Assembly (NCBI GenBank): GCA_004794785.1
Contig: SJOL01007370.1
Location: 559,434 to 623,433 of the forward strand
Direction of reading: 5' to 3'
Source: Opisthorchis felineus
Lineage: Eukaryota; Platyhelminthes; Trematoda; Opisthorchiida; Opisthorchiidae
DNA: 64,000 nucleotides
Position 1 is the first letter of the stretch. Each line of letters starts with the position of its first letter. Below the pieces are notes generated by a model. It made no database searches. It saw only the letters and a list, made by a program, of their open reading frames with translations, and had not been told where the DNA came from. The position numbers and the translations under genes are program-made. Positions 44,197 through 55,692 of this stretch are shown in pieces.

Positions 44197-44275
44197 CATA
44201 AGGTTGCTGAAAATCCTTCGACAGCCCACGACCGGTTTCGCCCTTCTTGGGGCTCATCAGGTAGTTTCCTTTATG
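44197..44275 (-). ncRNA. Hammerhead ribozyme motif with intact core
   Basis: Read on the minus strand, the core is CTGATGAG (44260-44253), a GCCC/GGGC stem II with loop CAAGAA, GAAA (44239-44236), a minimal stem III in CCGG, and the cleavage triplet GTC with the cut predicted after C at 44230. Stem I is supported by CTAC pairing with GTGG next to the core and by CATAAAGG pairing with CCTTATG at the far end. The GAAACCGGTC arrangement with almost no stem III is the form known from Penelope-like elements and other retroelements, where two copies act as a dimer. Self-cleaving hammerheads in such elements process the transcript into unit-length RNA. Sequence and pairing fit; activity is inferred. 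Confidence 0.8.
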
Positions 44276-44456
44276 AAAAAAAGATACTCCGATATCTCGA
44301 ATATCGTACCAACTGAAACATTAGGCGGCCTTTGTGAAGCACATTCAGTTGAAGAATATCGTAAACGAGAGGTTCACTTGAGTGTCCTGTGGAAACCCAG
44401 CTGATATGCAAATGAGTGTATTTGTCGAAATCTGTCCAATTTGGGTTCAAGTAGAA

Positions 44457-44555
44457 CATAAGGTTGTCTGAAACTTGGGGACTGCGCCTACTTGATGAGC
44501 TCCGTGAAGGGTGAAACCGGTCGTGGGCTGTCGAACAGTTTCCAGCAACCTTGTG
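44457..44555 (+). ncRNA. Second hammerhead motif, core position changed
   Basis: The plus-strand copy reads TTGATGAG (44492-44499), stem II GCTC/GGGT with a short loop, GAAA (44514-44517), CCGGTC with the predicted cut after 44522, and a long stem I (CATAAGGTTG with CAACCTTGTG; GAAACT with AGTTTC). The first core base is T instead of C (TTGATGA for CTGATGA), a position essential in hammerhead catalysis, so this copy is probably inactive although its fold is well preserved. Confidence 0.65.
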
Positions 44556-44590
44556 AGTAGTTTGCTTTATGAGAAAGGAGTGATGCTCTT

Positions 44591-46690
44591 TTTCTGAGGG
44601 CCCCTAGTGTAATGGGTATCCAATGTTTATGCGAGTACCACACCTTTGATTAGAAAAGAGCGTCTGAAACCCTCATTCATTCGAGGACATATCTTGATGG
44701 TACTGATGCCATTTTGGCATGCGTTTTGCAGATTCTGGTGCACTGCATTCATATCATCATTAGTTATGAGAACGCTCTTCGACCAGCGCATGACATCTGC
44801 TGTGATGCACACTTGGCATATGCGCGTACATTCCACGTTCCTGTTTACATGGTGGTGTGCGCTCTGTGGCTAGTGACAGCGCCAAATGTGCTTGTTTTAT
44901 GCACACCTTTCTGAGCCTGTTATGTACCTACCGGCGTCTTAAGAGACTGTAACGGGGTACGTAAGGAAGACAACTTATTATTTCCGTAGTGAATTTCTTC
45001 ATGTCCTCACAACTGCAAATTCGTTCACGGCCTGACAAGCTTTTATAACCGTTGATTATGTATTCCTAGTTCGACCAAACGGGACAATCAAAACGGTTCA
45101 GGTCAACGAAGGTGGATTCTATCAATGACCTCAAGATAGTTCAGTGGTAAGTGCGCACACTTACTGAACGGAAGGAATCACAAAGGATAAAAGAAACAAT
45201 TTTGGACTGGTATCTATCGACCACATCGATGATGGACTTGATTCCGAAGCTTTCATCGACCCTAAGTAGACTTCGCCGTCGGCTTACGTTGCAAAGCTGG
45301 TTGAACCAACTAAACGGCTTGGAAACACTTTTAGTTAGCGGAGTTGCTAGGCCCTTTAGGGCTAGGGCTCATGAGTTCACCAAAGCGACTCGAGTGTCAC
45401 CACATCTGCGAGCTACACTGGACGGTGTGAAAACGACAGTTGAGCGTGCACATGGAAGGCAAGAGGGAAGCGCAACCAATGCGCAGCAATGAATTGCATT
45501 ATCGGAGTCTATAAGCACGTTAAAAATGACCACGTCTCTGTGCACGACCCAGCATGGTCGCAGTATTTCGGTTTGGAACATCTATTCATTGACACCAATA
45601 CTACCGAACCTTAATGGCTATGGAAAAGGCGAAGAAACACCAGCAGTTAGCGCCTACATCAGCATGCAATGCGTGACTGAAAATATACCCAGTATACAGC
45701 CTTGAATGCACATTTGCGACAAGCCTGGTGAAAAGACTGCACGAATAATCTGGGATTGTCCACCTTCCACTGGTAGAATGTTTCACAGCTGACTATGAGA
45801 ATATAAGGTTTGCTCATGTAGACCTTAAGTAGTTTCATCAAACGGTTCAAAATGTACCATTCGGTCTGCAACAAAACTGTGGTACTTCGAGAACAACTCA
45901 ACTGCTCCATCTGCACACGACTCAAGGAAAGTTAGGTGGTTTTTAAACTGTCAGAATTATACCCATGCTTCAGAAGCAGTAATCTAGTGAGTTCCGTGTG
46001 TGGGAACTTTTGAACATCTTGCAATGCAGTGGAACAATTGTTGTGTTATTTCGGAGTAGTATTTTTTTAGCTATTCCTACAGATTTCTGTTGATTGTTAT
46101 TGGGGCGCATTATTTCCTGAGGGAAATCCTCACAATAGAGTGAGGCCTTACAGTGGATTACAAGGCGTGATACCGATATTCTGGAATTTGATTACAAACT
46201 AGCCTAGTCTGTGGAGCTGTTACTACGCTTTTGAACTGAGTTTATCGCATCTTAAAAACGGAAGCTAACGTATTATTCAATTCTAATAATTCATTCATGA
46301 TATATTTGAATAATTAGGTGCACGGGACAAAAAGTGAGGAGAAAAACAACGTATTTCCGAACATTTCAGAATGATCTGACGACCTCTGAAAACGCGTTTG
46401 CGTTTGTAAAGGCACAGACATGTCCACAGAACCCCAATGTGCTCGTTCATGCCTCATAGAGAACAAAGTTTGATGAGTAATCTCAATCGAGTGTGAAGGG
46501 CTCAATAAACAGGATTGATAAACTGTTCAAGCGTAGAATTTTCAGAATGAACTTGTGTCGGATTTGAACGAGTTAACGATTGATTTATACGGGAAATAGG
46601 CAAGAACGGCATCCAATTCCACTAGTGATCACCAAAAGACAATACCTCTTAACCCCTGTATTGTGACGGATCAAACTCTCGGTAACTCAC
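44591..46690. other. Region without a supportable gene
   Basis: Short open frames only. A tRNA-like head (AGATAGTTCAGTGGTAAGTG, 45135-45154) stands alone without a B-box or SINE body. A minus-strand open frame at 45659-45925 is hydrophobic in part, but I see no support for it. Confidence 0.5.
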
Positions 46691-46711
46691 CGTTATACGT
46701 GGCACGGACGG
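46691..46711 (-). CDS. Candidate 21-nt microexon
   Basis: Between a CTCTGTGTTTCAG acceptor and a GTGAGT donor lie exactly 21 bases. Read in phase 1, as left by the exon at 47108-47047, they complete a GCC codon and give A-VRATYN. Phase 1 at both ends means it can be included or skipped without changing frame. The evidence is splice consensus and phase only. Confidence 0.35.
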
Positions 46712-47046
46712 CTGAAACACAGAGGGTATGGAAAAATTCATGGTCAGTCTGTGATCCACTTGACTATCCAGGAGTTTAGTAAGCAATGCGTCTGGACAAG
46801 TGATAAGGGTCAAAAGGACAGAGGAATGAATCCATGGCAGACGTCAGCCACGCTGTCCTATCTTTATTGACACCAAACCAGCCAATCACAGACGGGTTTG
46901 ACCGACAACCAATCCAAATCGCGCTCATAAAGGTGTAAGTGTGACAGACAGACGCCGCGGTAACTGTTGCGGTAGCGTCTAACCTGCGCATCCCGAACAG
47001 TTGGGACATTCGAATGCTGTCAATCGTGAACATGAAGGGTACCTAC

Positions 47047-47108
47047 CATATTCACACAATAAAAGCGAATGAAGATCGGTTAGCTTTGTTCCATCTGCTT
47101 TCCACAGT
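47047..47108 (-). CDS. Candidate exon of an unrecognised minus-strand gene
   Basis: The exon is 62 nt between CTCATTCAG (after a pyrimidine-rich stretch) and the donor GTAGGT. It reads LWKADGTKLTDLHSLLLCEY with one extra base at each end. No domain is recognised. The phase matches the 21-nt candidate exon downstream. A different frame over the same stretch also stays open, so coding status is not certain. Confidence 0.4.
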
Positions 47109-48280
47109 CTGAATGAGTTCAAGATGCAAAATTGGTGTCCCAAATATAATCACTCCAGGAAAGGGAATAACTTCATCATAAAACCAAGATTCCACAAAAA
47201 AGCATTCATTTCGAGAATCGATCAAGTGCGTCAAAAGTGTTCTCGTTACGAGCTATATAAATCGATTAGGAATGCGCACGAGTTCACCCGGTCATCAATC
47301 CCATCGTCAGACTACGGATCGGGCAGCTCTGGTTCACGTATCGCAGCTGTGTGCAAATAATGCGATTTTTATATCATTCTAGTTGCTTCTGATATTGAAT
47401 CTTAGTTGGATTAGTTCTCAACACACCATGCCAAGACAGTTGCCTCAGAAAAGGTTTGGAAAACAGTTGGTACATCCCCAAAGTTTTCTCAAGTGATCAC
47501 CTCTCGATCGCTTCCAAACGTTTTCCAATTGACTGACTTAAAGACAATATTGATTGGCACACACAAATGTCCATATACGAAGCAAGGTTGATCCAACTTC
47601 AGAGACTACACCCACCTGAGGAGCCCGAAAAAGGGGTGAGCCGATAGTGGGCAGGTCAAGGGTTTTTATCGCATCCACGTTGTGCCATTCACAAACCCGA
47701 CCAATGATGTTCACCACCCATCCCATGAAACGCAAGGGAGATGTCATGATCGGAAATAGTCAGCAGCGAAAGTGAGCTCCAAGCTGGGACGAAATGACTA
47801 ATAGGTAGACACCCCGGTATTTACGCATCCATTAGATCAGCTATCGCCTCCAACACGCAGTCATCTACCCCACCATCCTAAACCATCGGCGAACGAAACC
47901 ACTGTCCGGCGAGTACGCGGTTTTTTAGAACTGATGATGAGGATGATGTATAGGTAGATACCTAGAGCGCATGCATTCTACGTCCGTATCATTGTTGACA
48001 GGAAAAAATAGCGTAGCACACAACCATCTCAGGACTATACAGGCATCCCACTCTAGAAAAACGCTAGGCTGTGAAGTTGAGAATCAAATAAGGTAGGAAA
48101 GGTGTCTTATTTTGACACAGCACAAGCAAGCCTGTGAGCCCACCTTTCCCGGTATGCACTGGGACAATATAAATAGGAGTGTGTGGAACCATTAGCGACT
48201 CGCGTGAAATTATTGGCTGTTGTTCAACAGTCAATCTAGGTAAAAACTACCCATAAGAACTATGAGGATCTATAACTTAC

Positions 48281-48333
48281 GTAGCGGCCTTGGAAACCAT
48301 TCCGATTGCATTTTTCACCAAAGGATCAGACGA
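48281..48333 (-). CDS. Candidate exon SSDPLVKNAIGMVSKAA
   Basis: The exon is 53 nt between CTTTACCATTCAG and the consensus donor GTAAGT, reading SSDPLVKNAIGMVSKAA plus two bases. Both splice sites are strong and the peptide has normal protein composition. I do not recognise the family. It probably belongs to the same minus-strand gene as the exons at 47.1 and 53.2 kb. Confidence 0.45.
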
Positions 48334-48569
48334 CTGAATGGTAAAGATGTTGGTCCCACTCTAATCACTTGCACGTGTTGTTTAGTACACAGAGGTGCAA
48401 AGATATACTGTTAGAATTTTATTCGCTCATTTATTTCCGTCAACCTGAATTTAGCATGGAAAACAGCACTTCTAGGTAGACAGCGACTTGGCAAACCAAC
48501 CGTTGAATTTGATGAAACTCGGCATGTGGTATGACTCAATGCGTATCTGCTGTGATCCTTATTCCGAAT

Positions 48570-48570
<1 letters not shown>

Positions 48571-48607
<37 letters not shown>
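48571..48607. repeat. (CA)n microsatellite
   Basis: Eighteen CA units plus one base, uninterrupted. Confidence 0.95.
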
Positions 48608-48609
<2 letters not shown>

Positions 48610-49394
48610 GTATGATTGTGAGGAACCATAAACACCATCAGCCTGCAGTGTTGTCTGGCACAAGCGTTTCTTGAGATATCATTTGAGGGACATAAAACTT
48701 GGGGCAGCTTTCAGCATTCGCCCGAAACATACTCTTCTCCTTCGAAAAAGAGGACGAGCTTTTATGTGTACTTCTGATTCAAATGGTTCTAGCTGGGAGC
48801 CACCGTAACACCAGGAATCTGAAGACATTCCAGGTTACGCCCATTCCCGCATCAATAAAAAACAAATGTGGAAGGAATTATCACTACTTTCCGGAGAGCT
48901 TTCAGAGGGCTCTTCAGTCCTTGTCTAACGCTCACAAGTCTAGGAACAAGCGAACAACAACAAAATGCATTTTGTCCACCGACTTATAGGGAACTTCCGA
49001 TTTGGAAAGGGAGTGACTTCTTACCAGATCTGCTTCGAGTCATGAATAATACTTTCCTTGAAATGATTTGTGATTTATGTGATGTAAATACCTGGGTTCT
49101 ATTAACCAAAGCAGGTTTATTCCACATGCCATCCCTGGTCTTGTCAACCATTACCTCCATTCTTATGAAATCAGTGGGAACATACAACTATGCCCGTACT
49201 TGGCATCCTTATTGTCGGAGAAAATCACTTTCAATTTGAAGAGAATTTAGTTATCGAAAACGGATACACCTATACTGGGCTCGTGCGTTCTACGTCAACT
49301 TCCAGTGGCGTTCACGTTGGGTTTTTTCTTCATAAAAAATGTCCCTGGTTTGAAGTACTTATCGATTGCCAGTCTGTGTTCAGAATTTCAAACA

Positions 49395-49553
49395 AGCGTA
49401 AACAAGAGATTCAGTTGAGTCTCCCGTGAAAACTAAATTGATATGCAAATGAGTGTATCTGTCGGAAACCAACATGTACACTCATCTGCATACCAATTTG
49501 GTTTTGACAGGATACTCATCTGGAACCCAGCTGAATCTCTAGTTTATCACACG
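49395..49553. repeat. Inverted repeat of the Penelope-associated terminal sequence
   Basis: The left arm (AACAAGAGATTCAGTTGAGT, AAATTGATATGCAAATGAGT) faces its own reverse complement on the right (ACTCATCTGCATACCAATTT, CAGCTGAATCTCTAGTTTAT), with about 25 bases between. The same unit occurs at 20.83 and 44.36 kb. No hammerhead core is present here. Confidence 0.75.
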
Positions 49554-49599
49554 CAAATCAACCTTCCTCAGGTAAGAGCAGAATCTTCAGAACACGGAC

Positions 49600-52500
49600 C
49601 ATTCGAAGACGAAACTTTCATCTCGTTTTTAAATAATCTGTAGTAAATGCTACTCAGAAATACTCGGCGTATTAACCCGAATGTCAAAACAGCGTGTGAA
49701 AAAAAGTTCATTCGAACGAATTTGTTCGACCCGAGCACCAAATCCAGGCCAAGTGTATAAAAATCCATTTCCGCCCTAAAGAAAAGAGTACATATGCTGA
49801 ATCTGAATCAGCGACATACACGGAACCTTATCCTTACGCGATCGGGGATCGTTTACGAACTTGCTACAGTAAATTTAGTCGCTCTGTTGGGAGACAATGT
49901 GATAACAGTTAATCTAAGAGATTGTGAAAAGCTACGAAACTGTATTAGGTTCAGATCTGATAGTTGGTTGCGGGCCATACGACTCTACATACTACTACAT
50001 ATTACATACGACAATACAAGTGTCGCAAATCCCAAAGGGGAAATGCATTGAGATCTTTTTCTCTGCTTCCCATCATTCTACACATCCCTCTACACGCCAG
50101 TTTCCACTTTGCACAATATAGTTACCGACAAACAGCAATTATAAAACAGCTGGAAATGTTTCTAAACGTGTATAGGTGCGCCTTGAATTCATCCCACTTG
50201 TGCAGAACCAGAAAAAAAACAGTGAAAGCGAAAGCCACAATTAGAAAGCGTACAAACAGAAGCCAAAAGATGTATACTACGGGCATTTTGGTGACGACAT
50301 GATAATCCAGTATCTTGGCACCCTTTGAAACCAAAAAGGCAAGCACTCCTAAGCTGGATCACAACCATCAATAACGAATAATCGAATAGTTAAACAGAGG
50401 AGGAGGACCGAGAACCCGCACAAACTTGAGAACATTCATTCTGCAAAGCCAGTACAGCGATGCCCTCACTGTTCCACAACAAGGTTTTTTTATAAGTTTC
50501 CTGTCGATCACCGGAATTCCCCTAGAGTCTACGATTTTCCCCCCTGAGGAACAGTTCCTGCGGAAGGAAGGTCACAAACCAGCCTATTGCAACTCAGTGC
50601 TGGCGGTACCCATTTTGCACCGCCTGTCAACGAATAAAATCAGCAGTGGACACGGTAAGTAACCAGAACTCCTAAACCCGAAAAGTCTTGGGCACGAACC
50701 CACGCAACCTTGAGCAGGCATCGTAATAGATCCTGGCACCATCGCTGACGTCCTGTGGAGGGGTACGGGTGGGCACATTCGAATGAATGAACGATGCACT
50801 CTGTCGCTTGGAATGCGACTATCACCATCGGAAGAATTTCGACCCATAAAAGGCCGTTGTGAAACGCTGTGGCGAAAATTGCGAACCGAGTGGCACAGCG
50901 ACACTTATGAAAGGAAGGTAGTGGACAACGAAACAACGTGCTCTTCAGCGGTAAAAATAGGCTTACTGCTTGTGATATGGATACCTGGGATTCCTACTGG
51001 CATCATCTGACGAAGAACGATGCAGGTGTGGGTCAAACGTCATGCGACAAGCCCTGGTTGTGATGAGTTGGTTATTCTGGGGGAGAGGTAAGATACAACC
51101 GCCATCATTAACCTGGAACGATCCACACTGCCGTTGACACCTTTCAGTTTATTAATAACGCAGTCGCCCAACAGTCCTTTATATAACCCAAGAATATAAC
51201 GTAACCGCGAACAGTATTTCGTACGTAGCAAGTCGAGAATGGAACCGTGTTAGTTTGGCGTTGGTACGAAGAGTACCAGGCAACACGAAAACATAGTATT
51301 AATATGTAACTCTACCACGGAAGAATGCGCTATGTCCATCCACAAGGGGGTCCGGAATACATTCCGTACCTAAAATCAGTCAAAAGTAGGCCCCAGGGAA
51401 TGATTGGTGAAACCTATGAGCAACGGATCACATCAGAGCGCTATGAGCTGAATGTTTACCCGATTTTGTCACGACTGTTTACCATGAGGCTTTGTACACA
51501 CTAAATGGGCGAGTTTTTGTTGAAGTGTTCTAGTTTGCCTCCACATAAGTTTCGTTACTAAATCTGGTCATAGAATCTCGTATTCATGACTGAAAACCGA
51601 GGCATTCAAACAAAATTCATTACATGGTGCACGTACATGCACAAACATACACAGAAGACCGACGAGCGAACTCCATAGGCTTTGTTCAAAACACATAGAT
51701 CAGCCAGTTGGATATTGACACAAAGGTTTGACGACTGGTGTGGAAAGGCAATCGATACCACCTCAGTGGCGTGATCATGCGTCCAAGGTCACGTCACGGA
51801 CCGATGGACATCGAGACAGGCGAGTCAGTGGACAGGATAAGCCTGGCACCCGCTCACACACGCACAATCAGACCAAAGAATGATAATGATGGCGGTTAGA
51901 AACCAACATTATGGCGGTTAAGATAAACGGTGTTTACCATCCTCAAATAACAACATTGCTATTCACGAAACTCAGCGAAAGAGAAGCTAGTTTATTTTCA
52001 ATGCGGGTTGGGATACAACGTACGAAAATATCTTCACGGACGACAAGTCAGGCCGATAACAGAGAGTGTAAAAAAAGGCTTATGCCAAATCAGGAGCATA
52101 TTAGTGAAGTTTCGGTAGACAGAAAAGACCCGAGCTACTGCATTTTGAGCTAATCACTTGCAATGCAATATGTAAAAACAAAGTTCTGAAATGTGATCGC
52201 GAGAAGCCAAAGGTACGAGGTTCTGTTCACATTTCATAACATGTATTCAAGTGGATTGCAGTTCAAAGTGATTTACGCATACCAAAATCCGAGTCTCATT
52301 CACCGTTATCCCTAGTGGATGATTGAAGATGAACATAGTCAATTATAATGATGCAACCTGGAGAATAATCGTCTATATCTTTCGTATTATAAAATATACC
52401 AACCAGGTTTTAAAGAACGTATTGACAAAAATCGTGTGATGGCTCGGCAGAAATATGAAGATGTCCCACCAGCAGCTTCAGAAAGCCTGAAAGGCATTAC

Positions 52501-53200
52501 AAAAGTAAGATACTCTAAGGAGCATCACATCAAGCCAGCTTTAGACTGCTATCGGGAAGTTAACATTGTCTTGATATGAAAAATGTGTAGCCGATGAGTT
52601 CACAAACAAATCATGTAACTGACCTACGGCAACTTCGGATTATAACCTCTTATTTTACTACGCGGTGTTTTGACTTCAAACTTTTCACAAAACCCACGTA
52701 ACTACTCGGCAGCAAATATAGACGGCTGGTTATAGAACAAGGACATGTGCCAGACATGATGAACGTTGTGCCCAATGGTTTTCACTCAGAGGATATTTAC
52801 TTAAAATACGCAAGCCCGTTCTAAAAAGGTCAGTCTAATGAAGGAGCCCAGTTTCAAAAAAGTCCTTTGCTTTCCGGATATACGCTGTTTATCTTCAGTC
52901 ATCTTTGCCGAAGTCCAGTCTTTAGGTTTCTCAAGAAATAATAGGAAAAGGTACAAGAATCCGAACTTCTCAAAACAACAGCAACAGGCACTACACGAAA
53001 AGGTTAGCAGTGTTACCAGTATGTTTTGTTCTCTGGCACGATACTTTCCAGCCCCCACACCAGCGATTACAAGCCACTGGCAAAACGGCTGCGTATGCAT
53101 CGAGTATGACAAACTAAAAGAAATATTCTTCGGTTAGGCAGCAGGACTTCACAGTCAATTTAATGACAACCAAAGGCAACTGAAACCGACTAGGTAAACT
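49600..53200. other. Interval without a firm gene
   Basis: I see one membrane-helix-like minus-strand open frame (50122-50346; MPVVYIFWLLFVRFLIVAF) that could be an exon after a TTTGGTTTCAAAG acceptor, and a plus-strand donor-like GTAAGT at 50656. A GAAACGTC-type repeat copy is at about 52620-52700. Nothing else could be named. Confidence 0.4.
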
Positions 53201-53203
53201 TAC

Positions 53204-53247
53204 GATTCCACCAAACTCAATGGTGGTTACGATTAGACAAGTGTTTG
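53204..53247 (-). CDS. Candidate exon NTCLIVTTIEFGGI
   Basis: The exon is 44 nt between CACCCGGCCAG and the donor GTAAGT. Entered in phase 1 it reads NTCLIVTTIEFGGI and leaves in phase 0, which matches the phase 0 start of the exon at 48333. Short and unrecognised; supported by the splice donor and phase only. Confidence 0.3.
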
Positions 53248-53259
53248 CTGGCCGGGTGG

Positions 53260-55230
53260 CTGAGGCATGGAGTAACCAAACGAGAAAACCTCAAATTGCA
53301 CCACACTGGTCTTAGCTAAGCGTGAACCCCCAAGAACAAGGCTCGCTTAGGAGCGAACGAACCTTCCACATCGCACACTGCTTACCGTAGAAATCTATCT
53401 CACGAGAAACATCGCGGGAAGCGAACACTCCTCCGCAGCGAATAATCTGGAACTTACTGGCTGGTTATCAGCTCTTGTGAAGAACGCTGATCTCAGTGAT
53501 ATCATTTTAAACCGACAGGACTTCCAGGAATGAACTTGGCCACTGATGAACTATAACGAACTTTGGGCCGCAAACTAAGTCGACGCGTCTACAGCACACG
53601 TAGCTTGTCAGCGAGATAAACATCGTGGCCGAGACAAAAAAAGCAAGAAACTGAACCAAGCCACTGATCCAGTGAGCTACGGGGAGTAAAGGTGATGCAT
53701 CGTGGGGTGATTGCATTACTGTGGATGGCCTAATATGAGATTACGCGGTGATCCTGGCGAGACGAGGTGGAACTAAATGACCACGGCGTGGTTGTCATGG
53801 CCGAAATAATGGCATATTGTGGTATGGCACAGTGCCATTGGTACGGACACTGCGAAACCACACAGTGTGTCATAGGGAATAAAGGTGATTGGTCTTGGAA
53901 TAGTCCCAGTCCCGGTACAGATTAAGAAAGGCAAATTTTATGCGATACAAAATCAAAAGTAACCGACAGAAGGGGTGATTCGGGTGGGGTCCGAACTGTC
54001 GTTAGGAGGAAATTCGAAGTCCTTCTAGGAACTCCGGGTATGGTAGTCTCCATTAGGAGTCTAACATGAAAAGAAATCAAACGCCTGCAGATAAAAACGA
54101 AAGTGCATAACCACATCTTCGTATTAATCAGATCTTTCGCTCGGGTTAGCAACAGGATGTTTGACGGCTAAAAGTATTTTAGAAGCGCTGAGGAATTCAA
54201 CTTATGAGTTTGTCCTGCTAGGCTCAACCATCATGTGCTGTCAATCCGATAAACACTTCACAGCTGGGCTTTTTTCGGTTGGGAATCATCTTCAGTTCGA
54301 ATCTCCGAAACATCGAAGTAGGTCAAAAACCGTGTCCTTTGATAAAGGAACTGAAAGTTAGAGGCACTATGGGGGGCTGTGCGTTAGTGCGGACCCTGAT
54401 CAATTCACCGGGCCAACATAGGGCTTGGATAGTCAGTTGCACTCTTGCATAATGTACCAAACTGGTTGCCAACGGGTGATCAGGATTGGGAAGGAGGAGA
54501 GCTTGTTGTCTACCAGAAGGTGGCCTCTCCTCGGGAGAGGCTGTATTGGGGTTATTGCACATTGTTGGGCTGATTTATCCAAAAGGACTCATCTTTCTGG
54601 CTGGGATCCATGTAATTTGTTTACAGGATAAGGCAAGTAACCGGCCCCATAGGAGACTATGCCTAGTCAAGGTTTGTTTGATGTTGTAAGGTCAGCGTAT
54701 GCCGGGTGACGTTCGCAAATGGGGTTGATTCAATCCCACTGATGGTGTCTTACTTCGACGTCATGCACAGATACGTCCATGTCGTTGCTGTTCCAGTTTG
54801 TAGGTATCTTGTTCTTGATCCCTTCCAATAGGAACAAACGGCCAATTCAAAAAAATCCCCGCCAATTTGCCTTTTCCCACCCATTACTAAGGTATCTTTC
54901 CTTGTGGTTGTATGGCAATTAAACACCAGTATTTTTTGCTAGTGAAACAAAAATTAGGATTTCGGCACTAATTTTGATGCCAGTCTTGTTGCGACACAGG
55001 TTCTGAGTGGCAGCTGACTATAAGCTCCGATGGGTGAGCCACTTCCTGCTGGTTTGGGGAACCAGGTGTTCTAGACCGATTGTGGCGGTTTGATGAAAGG
55101 CGCACAGTATTTATACTACTCGCAAAACGCCAGTAGTATGAAACTGCAGCAACCGGTAACCACCAAGACAGCTGGGCTGATCAGACGAAGTTAAGTGCAA
55201 GCTAAGGCGGGTTGTTCGCCAAAAAGTGCA
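53260..55230. other. Interval without a firm gene
   Basis: No recognisable exon, RNA gene or repeat family of the types found elsewhere in the window. Confidence 0.4.
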
Positions 55231-55239
55231 TATGGGTCG

Positions 55240-55512
55240 TCAACAACTAGTATGCGCGTTTATATATGGGTTGTGCATTTGTAGAGATCTTTGATTGGGT
55301 ATATAGTCCTGCTCTTTGCCATACCTCTTCAGGAAATTCAACCCAGCCAAGCTAGAAGTGTACATTTGATTATGCTTCTTCAGTCGATGACCTTTCCAAT
55401 CCGTGTTGCTGTGCGTTCCTTCGCTGTACCATCCGATCGAAATCTTTCCGCTGAGATAAACTGTTGACAAAGAATCCAGCCCATAACTCCATACACCAAA
55501 ATACAGCCACAT
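55240..55512 (-). CDS. Possible coding segment, frame ambiguous
   Basis: The longest minus-strand frame reads WLYFGVWSYGLDSLSTVYLS and then GKISIGWYSEGTHSNTDWKG before a donor-like AG/GTATGG. It has the look of an extracellular beta-domain, but the other two frames also stay open for 50 or more codons. In this frame a stop lies just upstream without an AG acceptor after it, so I cannot define an exon. Function unknown. Confidence 0.25.
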   Translation of the reverse strand: MWLYFGVWSYGLDSLSTVYLSGKISIGWYSEGTHSNTDWKGHRLKKHNQMYTSSLAGLNFLKRYGKEQDYIPNQRSLQMHNPYINAHTSC

Positions 55513-55692
55513 GTATCGTCCAGTATTAGAGTAGGAGTGAGTAATTTATCGAGACGCTATACGAACTTGTATTTAGAAACCCTGGCTAGCTCCACAGTTG
55601 AACTCAGACGACGCGCTCAGAGTGTGTTAATCAGATTACAGCGACGTTTGTCCTAGGATTTCACCTCTAAGGTGGTCTTTCACGAGCATTCA

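Larger units (their letters stand above)
44080..44590. repeat. Penelope-associated terminal repeats arranged as nested inverted copies
   Basis: Three inverted relationships are visible. (1) 44080-44172 is the reverse complement of 44284-44385, sharing CTCTCGTTTA(T/C)GAT, GCCGCCT(C/A)ATGTTTCAGTT and GATATTCGAGATATCG. (2) 44197-44275 is largely the reverse complement of 44480-44555, sharing CGACAGCCCACGACCGGTTT. (3) 44360-44450 carries the ATATGCAAATGAGTGTAT block seen near 20.85 and 49.45 kb. The mosaic suggests two element ends in opposite orientation. Confidence 0.75.

Noticed and set aside
45135..45185. tRNA-like head considered as a tRNA gene
   Set aside because: No B-box and no cloverleaf can be completed; likely a SINE head fragment.
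47538..47747. Minus-strand frame MTSPLRFMGWVVNIIGRVCE ending near a GTGGGT donor
   Set aside because: An upstream in-frame stop without a usable acceptor and no recognisable family; too weak to list as an exon.
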